Below the pieces are notes generated by a model. That model searched no databases. It worked only from the letters and a program-made list of their open reading frames with translations, and was not told where the DNA came from. Positions 32,159 to 38,189 of a DNA stretch of 44,285 bases are shown here, one piece after another; positions within the stretch are counted from its first letter, which is position 1; every line of letters starts with the position of its first letter. A program made the translations under genes and the position numbers. The stretch comes from Clostridia bacterium (GTDB taxonomy: Bacteria; Bacillota; Clostridia; Oscillospirales; Acutalibacteraceae). The DNA lies in assembly GCA_017428085.1 (NCBI GenBank), contig JAFRRP010000041.1, forward strand, positions 1 through 44,285, read 5' to 3'.

Positions 32159-33331
32159 ATGACGGAAAAACTTTATGAGGAAGACGGCCGTCTGGCGACG
32201 TTTGAAGCCGTCGTGCGGCAGGTAGCCGTAGCGGACGGCAAAACGGCAGTGATGCTGGACCGTACCGCTTTTTTCCCCACAGGCGGCGGGCAGGCCTGCG
32301 ATACCGGCCGTATCAACGGCGTCCGTGTGACGGCCGTGGAGGAGATCGACGGCGAGATTTTTCATTATACGGAAAGCGAGCCGGACTTCGCCGTCGGCGA
32401 CGCCGTGACGGGGCAGATCGATTATGAGCAGCGGTTTGCCCGTATGCAGGCCCACTCCGGCGAGCATATCGTCTCCGGCGTGGCGCACAACCTGTTCGGC
32501 GCGGAAAACGTTGGCTTCCACATGGACGGTCTGCTGATGACCGTCGATTTCGATCTGCCGCTGACGGACGCCGATATGGCGCGGATCGAAGAGAAAGCCA
32601 ACGAGGCAGTGTACGCCGACGTGCCCGTTCACGCGGAGCGTTATTCCGGCGCGGCGTTGGCCGCCATTTCCTACCGCAGTAAAAAAGAGTTCGAGGGCGA
32701 CGTGCGTATCGTGACGGTGGAGGGCGTGGACCGCTGCGCCTGCTGCGCGCCCCACGTGGCCCGCACGGGCGAGATCGGGCTTATCAAAATACTGTCCCGC
32801 ATCAGCCACCGGGGCGGCGTGCGCATCACGCTGATCGCCGGACGGGAAGCGTTCCGCGATTATCGCGACAAATACCGGCAGACGCTTCATATCGCCGGCC
32901 TGCTGGCCGCGAAGCACGGTGAGACCGATCTGGCGGTGGAATCGCTCATCGCGCAGAACAAAGAGCTGAAAAACGCCGTTTACGCGCAGAAAAAGCGCTT
33001 TTGCGCCGCCGTCGTCGCGCGGCAGGAGTTCCACGCGGGCAACGCCGTCGTCTTCGCGGACGGCTGCGATATGGACGAGTTGTGCGAAATATCATTGGGA
33101 ATGCTGAAAAAGTGCGGCGGCGTTTCTGTTGCCTGCGCAGGGAACGACGCGGACGGTTACGCGTACGTGATCACCTGCCGCGGCGTTGTGATGAATCAGT
33201 ACGCCAAACAGATCAACGGGGCGCTGAACGGCAGGGGAGGCGGCCGCGACGAGATGATCCGCGGCAGCTTCCGCGCGTCAAAAGACGAGATCAGCCGATT
33301 TTTTGAAACGTTTGAGGTGGACCGGCCATGA
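32159..33331 (+). CDS. AlaX-type alanyl-tRNA editing protein with DHHA1-like domain
   Basis: Free-standing relative of the alanyl-tRNA synthetase editing domain; it should hydrolyse Ser- or Gly-tRNA(Ala) in trans. 390 residues. N-terminal part FFPTGGGQACDTGRI; the zinc ligands H-x3-H in HSGEHIVSG (near 98) and C-x3-H in CACCAPHVA (near 192); GGVRITLIAG closes the editing domain. A helical linker (residues 240-290) leads to a C-terminal DHHA1-like domain (CGGVSVACAGNDADGYAYVI; GGGRDEMIRGSF). Of two in-frame ATGs (32153, 32159), the second is eight bases after GGAG and is chosen. It overlaps trmB by four bases. Confidence 0.92.
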   Translation: MTEKLYEEDGRLATFEAVVRQVAVADGKTAVMLDRTAFFPTGGGQACDTGRINGVRVTAVEEIDGEIFHYTESEPDFAVGDAVTGQIDYEQRFARMQAHSGEHIVSGVAHNLFGAENVGFHMDGLLMTVDFDLPLTDADMARIEEKANEAVYADVPVHAERYSGAALAAISYRSKKEFEGDVRIVTVEGVDRCACCAPHVARTGEIGLIKILSRISHRGGVRITLIAGREAFRDYRDKYRQTLHIAGLLAAKHGETDLAVESLIAQNKELKNAVYAQKKRFCAAVVARQEFHAGNAVVFADGCDMDELCEISLGMLKKCGGVSVACAGNDADGYAYVITCRGVVMNQYAKQINGALNGRGGGRDEMIRGSFRASKDEISRFFETFEVDRP

Positions 33332-34011
33332 GAATGAGAAGAAAAAAACATCTGGAAGAGAAGCTGTTGCAGTGCGACAACCTGATCTGTTTCCCCCACG
33401 TGGACGGCGATATCCGCGAAGCGATCGCGGAGAAGGAATATATTGATTGCCGGGCGTATTTCGGCAACGATAATCCGGTGCAGATGGAGATCGGCTGCGG
33501 CAAGGGGCAGTTCATCACGGAGTTGGCGCAGCGCTGTCCCGACGTAAATTTTATCGCTGTGGAGATCAACCGCAACGTGATCTGGATGGCCTGCCAAAAG
33601 GCGATGGAACGCGGCCTGCGGAACATTCTGTTCCTGCAGGGCGGCGCGGAGCTGCTGCCGAAATATATCCGCCCCGGCAGCGTCGGGCGGATCTATCTGA
33701 ATTTCTCCTGTCCCTATCCCAAAACCACCTACGCCAACCGGCGGCTGACCAACGTCAGGTTTTTGGAGATCTATCAGGAGATCGCTTCCCCGGAGGCGGA
33801 GATCCACCAGAAGACGGACAACATGCACTTCTTTGAGTATTCCATCGAGCAGTTCACCGCCGCGGGATACCGGCTGAAAAACGTGTCGCTGGACCTGCAC
33901 AACAGCGGCTTTGAGGGCAATATCGTCACGGAATACGAAAACCGTTTCGCCTCTCTCGGCCAGCCCATCTACCGGCTGGAGGCGTACCTTGACGGCTCGT
34001 CGGAGAAATAA
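33328..34011 (+). CDS. trmB: tRNA (guanine-N7-)-methyltransferase TrmB, atypical motif
   Basis: SAM-dependent enzyme that makes m7G46 in tRNA. 227 residues. SAM motif MEIGCGKGQFITELA (near 53), VEINRNVIWMACQKA, and the substrate segment at about 124-141, here LNFSCPYPKTTYANRRLT. Most family members read NFSDPWPK with two basic residues before RRL; the Asp is replaced by Cys and the following region lacks one Lys/His. The C-terminal TEYE-x-x-F is kept (VTEYENRFASLG). The ATGA overlap couples it to the AlaX gene; both act on tRNA. The Cys variant could be a lineage feature. Confidence 0.92.
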   Translation: MRMRRKKHLEEKLLQCDNLICFPHVDGDIREAIAEKEYIDCRAYFGNDNPVQMEIGCGKGQFITELAQRCPDVNFIAVEINRNVIWMACQKAMERGLRNILFLQGGAELLPKYIRPGSVGRIYLNFSCPYPKTTYANRRLTNVRFLEIYQEIASPEAEIHQKTDNMHFFEYSIEQFTAAGYRLKNVSLDLHNSGFEGNIVTEYENRFASLGQPIYRLEAYLDGSSEK

Positions 34012-34043
34012 AAAGGCAGTATTCTTTGGTGCAATGGCTCGCA

Positions 34044-34171
34044 GGTTTGAGGTGTGAGATTTGAGGTTTGAGAACGGAGATCTTTATGTTATCACATTGC
34101 GGTAAACGGATCTATACTCGCACCTCACACCTATAACCTCACGCCTGATTTGTCAAGCGTCAGCGCGACAA
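34044..34171. repeat. Composite heptad-repeat inverted element, second locus
   Basis: Left arm of heptads GGTTTGA, GGTGTGA, GATTTGA, GGTTTGA, GAACGGA (34044-34078); right arm (34117-34147) whose reverse complement reads AGGCGTG, AGGTTAT, AGGTGTG, AGGTGCG, so the arms can pair. It ends in an imperfect palindrome GATTTGTC...GACAAATC (34147-34174) containing GCGTCAGCGCGACAA (34157-34171), the exact reverse complement of 7041-7055. Confidence 0.7.
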
Positions 34172-34188
34172 ATCGCCTCCCCACACCT

Positions 34189-34218
34189 GACAAAGCGGCG
34201 CTTTTGCGCCGCTTTGTC
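34189..34218. terminator. Strong hairpin without T-tract after trmB
   Basis: Perfect 13-bp stem GACAAAGCGGCGC/GCGCCGCTTTGTC with a TTTT loop. No T-run follows on either strand, so termination is uncertain; it may belong to the adjacent repeat element, sharing its GACAAA core. Confidence 0.5.
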
Positions 34219-34245
34219 ATATCCCGGACAGGTCCCGCATATATA
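34217..34245 (+). promoter_or_regulatory. Possible sigma-E-type sporulation promoter
   Basis: TCATAT (34217-34222), 15-base gap, CATATATA (34238-34245), loosely matching the mother-cell sigma-E pattern (ATATT ... CATACA-T). No sigma-A pair is visible before the SipL-like gene. Low certainty, but the product fits mother-cell expression. Confidence 0.4.
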
Positions 34246-34276
34246 CTTATTGATAATAAGAATAGGAGTGCGGGAA

Positions 34277-35773
34277 ATGGAACTGGAACATACGACGGTA
34301 AAAGAACTGAAGCTGTACGACAGCGTGGTGCGGGAACAGCCGGTGGAAGCGGATATCGCCCTGCCGGAATACTATCCCGCCGTGGGGCGGATATTGAAAT
34401 GCTTCGTGGACCCTTCGGAAGAGTCGGTCACGTTTTCGGAGGGGCGCGTCAGCGTGGCGGGAGCCGCCGCCGTGCGGGTGTTGTACGCGGACGATGAAAA
34501 CGCGCTTCACTGCTACCGGACAGAGGTCAAATATACGAAGATCCTGCCGACGGACGTGCGCGACGAGCACGCCGCCGTTCGTGTGACGCAGGACGTACGG
34601 TCTCTCAATTGCCGCGCGCTGGGCCCCAAGCGGCTGGAGATCAAGGCGGGCATCGCCGTCCGGGCGGAGCTGCTGGGTATCCGCGGGACGCAGATCGTCA
34701 CCGCCGCAGGGGAGAACCTGCAGCTGCGCACGGAAACGGCGGACTGCTGCGAGCCGGTCTGCGTGTATTGCCGCGAGTTTACCGAAAGCGAAACTCTCCG
34801 CTGCGACGCGGGCGGCAAAAAACTGCGGACGGTGATCGACGCCTCCGCCGTGCCCGTAACGGAAAAGACCGAGATCATCAGCAACAAGATCATGGTGCGG
34901 GGCCGGAACCGCGTTACCGTCCTGTGCGCCGCGGAGGACGGCAGCGTGGCCCGGTATGAGCTTTCCGTGCCCTTCAGCGAGGTGCTGGATTGCTACGGCG
35001 TCAGCGAACAGACGGCGGTCAACGTCGTATTCTCCCGCAGCGCGGCGGAAGCGTCGCTGCAGGACGACACGGACAACGTCTTTGACGTTTCCGTGAAAAA
35101 CGATCTGCTGATCCTGGCGACGCAGCAGCGGGAGCTGACGTACGTATCGGACGCCTACGCGCTGCGGGGCGAGGCGGAATGCGCCTTTTCGGAGCTGACG
35201 GTCGCCCGCGCCGTTGCGCAGGGGTGTGAGGAGGAGCATATCTCCGCCGAAACGGAGGCGTACGAGGACGGCGGTTTTTCCGTCAAAGCCGTGTTCGTCA
35301 ACGATATCTCCTACGCGGTCGCCAACCGTTCGGCGGATGGCTGCGTAGAGGGCTCCCTTTGCTTTAACGTGCTGATCGCCGATGAGGAGGGGCGTTTCTC
35401 GCTGCTGACGAAAAACGTCACGTTTGAACACCGCCTGCCCGAAGGCGCCTCGTGCACGGCCTGCCAAATCGTCGCCAAAAACGCCCAAGGGGAGCGCATG
35501 GCCGGCGGCAAGCTGTCCGTCGCCTGTACGCTGGAGCTGACGCTGCTGACGGAAAACGGCAGCCCTCTGCGGATGCTGACCGGCGTAAAGGAAAGCGCGG
35601 ACGCCGCTGCCGCCGGGCAGGAAAAAGCGGTGGTCTACTTCGCCGAAAAGGGCGAGACTTTGTGGGATATCGCCAAGGAAAACCGTACCTCCGTCGCCAA
35701 TATCAAGGCGTATAACGCCCTGTCTTCGGAGGTGCTGGAGACCGACGCCCGCCTGATTTTTTCCTGTTTCTGA
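34277..35773 (+). CDS. DUF3794 (SPOCS) and LysM protein, SipL-like
   Basis: 498 residues made of repeated DUF3794/SPOCS beta-domains (approximately 15-150, 165-300, 305-440; typical segments PVEADIALPEYYPAVGRILK, VTEKTEIISNKIMVRGRNRV and GCVEGSLCFNVLIAD) and one C-terminal LysM domain (450-498, VVYFAEKGETLWDIAKENRT). This is the architecture of SipL, which in Clostridioides difficile binds SpoIVA through LysM and is needed for spore coat assembly. No signal peptide, consistent with a mother-cell cytosolic role. TAGGAGTG is about seven bases before ATG 34277; an earlier in-frame ATG at 34214 lies in the hairpin. It is evidence that the host forms spores or descends from spore formers. Confidence 0.88.
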   Translation: MELEHTTVKELKLYDSVVREQPVEADIALPEYYPAVGRILKCFVDPSEESVTFSEGRVSVAGAAAVRVLYADDENALHCYRTEVKYTKILPTDVRDEHAAVRVTQDVRSLNCRALGPKRLEIKAGIAVRAELLGIRGTQIVTAAGENLQLRTETADCCEPVCVYCREFTESETLRCDAGGKKLRTVIDASAVPVTEKTEIISNKIMVRGRNRVTVLCAAEDGSVARYELSVPFSEVLDCYGVSEQTAVNVVFSRSAAEASLQDDTDNVFDVSVKNDLLILATQQRELTYVSDAYALRGEAECAFSELTVARAVAQGCEEEHISAETEAYEDGGFSVKAVFVNDISYAVANRSADGCVEGSLCFNVLIADEEGRFSLLTKNVTFEHRLPEGASCTACQIVAKNAQGERMAGGKLSVACTLELTLLTENGSPLRMLTGVKESADAAAAGQEKAVVYFAEKGETLWDIAKENRTSVANIKAYNALSSEVLETDARLIFSCF

Positions 35774-35793
35774 CATCAAAAAGAGAATACTGT

Positions 35794-35832
35794 GCCCGTC
35801 CGGTGAACAACGTTCCATCGGGCGGTTTTTTT
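35794..35832 (+). terminator. Rho-independent terminator
   Basis: GCCCG (35794-35798) pairs with CGGGC (35819-35823), with inner GAAC/GTTC pairs, then GGTTTTTTT. Ends the SipL-like transcript. Confidence 0.85.
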
Positions 35833-35851
35833 GTTTACTTTTTTGCCGAAA

Positions 35852-35868
35852 TTGAGAATTAATTTCAA
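35852..35868. promoter_or_regulatory. Fur/Zur-like operator palindrome
   Basis: TTGAGAATTAATTTCAA; its 7-1-7 core TGAGAAT-T-AATTTCA has five of seven symmetric positions and resembles the TGATAAT-N-ATTATCA box of the Fur family. It lies eight bases before the -35 region of a COG0523 gene, a class controlled by Zur in Bacillus. Confidence 0.5.
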
Positions 35869-35876
35869 TTTTGGTA

Positions 35877-35904
35877 TTGTATTATCGGGAAAATGTGATA
35901 CAAT
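35877..35904 (+). promoter_or_regulatory. Promoter of the COG0523 pair
   Basis: TTGTAT (35877-35882), 16-base spacer, TACAAT (35899-35904). Start of transcription near 35911. Confidence 0.6.
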
Positions 35905-35940
35905 ACAATCGATCAAATAGCAGAAAAAGGAATGAGAAAC

Positions 35941-37149
35941 ATGACAAAGATCGATATTTTTTCCGGTTTTTTGGGCGCGGGCAAGACCACGCTGATCAAA
36001 AAGCTGATCGCCGACAGCTACAAGGGCGAGAAGCTGGTGCTGATCGAAAACGAATTCGGCGAGATCGGCATCGACGGCGGCTTTTTGCAGGATGCGGGCA
36101 TTGAGATCACGGAGATGAACTCCGGCTGCATCTGCTGCTCGCTGGTGGGCGACTTCCGCGAGGCGCTGGCCAAGGTGCTGGCGCAGTTCAGCCCCGACCG
36201 CATCATCATCGAGCCCTCCGGCGTGGGCAAGCTGTCCGACGTGATCCGCGCCGTCAGCAGCGTCGCTTCCGACGACGTGAGGCTGAACGCCTTCACCACC
36301 GTGGTGGACGCGGGCAAGTGCAAGATGTATATGAAAAACTTCGGCGAGTTTTTCAACGATCAGGTGGAGCACGCCGGCACCATCGTCATGAGCCACGCCG
36401 ATACCGTCAGCCCCGAAAAGCTGGCCGCCGCCGTGGCGCTGGTGAAGGAGAAGAACGGCAGCGCCGTGATCGTCACTACGCCCATTGCGCAGCTGGACGG
36501 CGCAACGCTGCTGGCCGCCATCGAGCGGGAGGACACGCTGGCCGCCGCCATCGAGCACCTCAAGCACGAGCATGAGGAGGACGAGGACGAACACGAGCAC
36601 CATCATCACCACCATGACCATGATGACGACGAGCATGAGCACCATCACCACCATCATCACGACGATGACGATGATGATGACGAGCATGAGCACCATCACC
36701 ACCATCACCACGACGATGACGATGACGACGAACACGAGCACCATCACCACCATCATCACGACGATGACGATGACGACGACGAGCACGAGCACCATCACCA
36801 CCACGAGGACGGCGAGGAGTGCTCCTGCGGCTGCCACCACGACGATCACGGCCATCACCACCATCACCACGCGGACGAGGTGTTCGTCAGCTGGGGCGTG
36901 GAGACCACGAAGCAGTTTACGAAGGAATTTCTGTCCGACCTGCTGGACGAGCTGTGCGACGAGGCCCGCTTCGGCGTGGTGCTGCGCGCCAAGGGCATCG
37001 TGGCGGCGCAGGACGGCACGTGGATCCACTTCGACTATACGCCCGGCGAATCCGATGTGCGCACCGGCTCGGCGGGGCTCATCGGCCGCCTGTGCGTGAT
37101 CGGTTCCAAGCTGAACGAGGCAAACATCGCCGAAGCGTTTGGCGTCTGA
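35941..37149 (+). CDS. COG0523 (CobW/YciC/ZNG1-type) GTPase with very long His/Asp tract
   Basis: G3E-family GTPase and metallochaperone candidate, 402 residues. GTPase motifs: Walker A GFLGAGKTTLIKKL (near 10), the metal-binding GCICCS (C-x-C-C) near 60, EPSGVGKLSD near 88 and SHAD as the base-recognition loop. Residues 206-310 contain 50 His among runs of Asp and Glu, plus CSCGC near 294-298: a large metal reservoir or sensor. A CobW C-terminal domain follows (FVSWGVETTKQFTKEFL). The ATG at 35941 is nine bases after AAAAGGA; an ATG at 35932 touches that site. The Fur/Zur-like box suggests induction on zinc shortage. It is followed 11 bases later by a related gene. Confidence 0.92.
   Translation: MTKIDIFSGFLGAGKTTLIKKLIADSYKGEKLVLIENEFGEIGIDGGFLQDAGIEITEMNSGCICCSLVGDFREALAKVLAQFSPDRIIIEPSGVGKLSDVIRAVSSVASDDVRLNAFTTVVDAGKCKMYMKNFGEFFNDQVEHAGTIVMSHADTVSPEKLAAAVALVKEKNGSAVIVTTPIAQLDGATLLAAIEREDTLAAAIEHLKHEHEEDEDEHEHHHHHHDHDDDEHEHHHHHHHDDDDDDDEHEHHHHHHHDDDDDDEHEHHHHHHHDDDDDDDEHEHHHHHEDGEECSCGCHHDDHGHHHHHHADEVFVSWGVETTKQFTKEFLSDLLDELCDEARFGVVLRAKGIVAAQDGTWIHFDYTPGESDVRTGSAGLIGRLCVIGSKLNEANIAEAFGV
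36592..36870 (+). repeat. Low-complexity His/Asp/Glu-coding repeats (48-51 bp period)
   Basis: About four tandem units coding EHEHHHHHHHDDDDDDD-like blocks, starting at 36589, 36631, 36682, 36730 and 36781. Synonymous CAT/CAC and GAT/GAC alternation shows partial drift between units, but the near-identity makes unit number prone to change. Confidence 0.9.
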
Positions 37150-37160
37150 GAGGTGATCCC

Positions 37161-38102
37161 ATGGAAACGCCCGTATATCTCTTTACCGGCTTCCTGGAGA
37201 GCGGCAAGACGCTGTTCATTCAGGACACGCTGGAGGACAAGCGCTTCAACTCCGGCGAAAAGACGCTGCTGCTGGTGTGTGAGGAGGGCGAGGAGGAATA
37301 CGCCCCCGAAAAATTCAGCGGAAAAAACGTGACGATCAAGGTGCTGGAGGATCAGAACGAGCTGACCGAGGACAACCTGAAAAAGTATGCCGCCGCCTGC
37401 CGCGCGGAGCGCGTGATGGTGGAATACAACGGCATGTGGAACATCCAGGATTTCTACGACAACATGCCGGAAAACTGGGTGCCCTATCAGGATATGTTGT
37501 TCTTCGACGGCAACACCTTCCTGAATTACAACGCCAATATGCGCCAGCTGGTGGTGGATAAGCTGTCCGACGCGGACGTGGTGGTGTTCAACCGCATCCC
37601 CAAGGGGACGGACACCATGCCGTTCCATAAGATCGTGCGGGCTACCTCCCGCCGCTGCGATATCCTGTACGAGTTCCAGGACGGCACCCTGATCCCCGAC
37701 GAGATCGAGGACCCGCTGCCCTTCGATATCAACGCGCCGGTCATCAGGATCGAGGACAAGGACTTCGCCCTGTTCTACCGCGACCTGACCGAGAACCTGA
37801 AAAACTACAAGGACAAGACCGTGCAGTTCAAGGGGCTCGCCGCGGTGGACGCCAAATTCCCGGAGCGCACCTGCGCGATCGGCCGTCACATCATGACCTG
37901 CTGCGCCGCGGATATCACGTATTGCGGGCTGGTCGCCAAGCTGCGGGAGCAGGACCATCCGGTCAATTCCGGCTGGTATACTGTCACCGCCAAGATCGAC
38001 ATCCGCTTCTCGCGGCTCTACGGCAAAAAAGGCCCGGTCCTCTATATCACCGACATGCAGAAGGCCATCGAACCCGAAGAGCAGGTGGCGACGTTCTATT
38101 GA
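37161..38102 (+). CDS. COG0523-like P-loop protein fused to a YcgQ-like (TIGR03943) C-terminal domain
   Basis: 313 residues. The N-terminal 170 residues follow the G3E fold: YLFTGFLESGKTLFIQDTL is the Walker A region, VEYNGMWN stands where EPSG is expected, VVFNRIPKGTD stands for NKxD. The C-x-C-C metal motif is missing (LVCEEGEEEY instead). Residues about 200-313 resemble the OB-like C-terminus of YcgQ/TIGR03943 proteins: KDKTVQFKGLAA, GRHIMTCCAADITYCGLVAK, WYTVTAKIDI and the aromatic end. YcgQ normally pairs with the permease YcgR and is zinc-linked. GAGAGGTGA precedes the ATG. It is co-transcribed with the His-rich GTPase. Confidence 0.8.
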   Translation: METPVYLFTGFLESGKTLFIQDTLEDKRFNSGEKTLLLVCEEGEEEYAPEKFSGKNVTIKVLEDQNELTEDNLKKYAAACRAERVMVEYNGMWNIQDFYDNMPENWVPYQDMLFFDGNTFLNYNANMRQLVVDKLSDADVVVFNRIPKGTDTMPFHKIVRATSRRCDILYEFQDGTLIPDEIEDPLPFDINAPVIRIEDKDFALFYRDLTENLKNYKDKTVQFKGLAAVDAKFPERTCAIGRHIMTCCAADITYCGLVAKLREQDHPVNSGWYTVTAKIDIRFSRLYGKKGPVLYITDMQKAIEPEEQVATFY

Positions 38103-38112
38103 TTGTTTGCAT

Positions 38113-38139
38113 GCAGCACGGCGCAGGGCGCCGTGCTGC
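38113..38139. terminator. Very strong hairpin after the COG0523 pair
   Basis: Perfect 12-bp stem GCAGCACGGCGC/GCGCCGTGCTGC with loop AGG, starting 10 bases after the stop codon. No T-tract follows. Its GCAGCACGG...CCGTGCTGC frame resembles the outer ends of the REPIN-like element at 40526-40607 (GTAGCACGG). Confidence 0.6.
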
Positions 38140-38189
38140 GTGATACAAATTCCCGGTTTGCAGCTTTACAGAAAAGGAGAGAAAAGAAC

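Noticed and set aside
30233..33034. Very long minus-strand open frame (933 codons) opposite the secreted protein and AlaX genes
   Set aside because: It runs antisense across two well-supported genes, a terminator and promoters; it has no family motif and arises from codon composition of the plus strand.
36580..36870. Frameshift or assembly error in the His-rich region
   Set aside because: The reading frame stays open and continues into a normal CobW C-terminal domain; alternating synonymous codons argue for real, selected coding.
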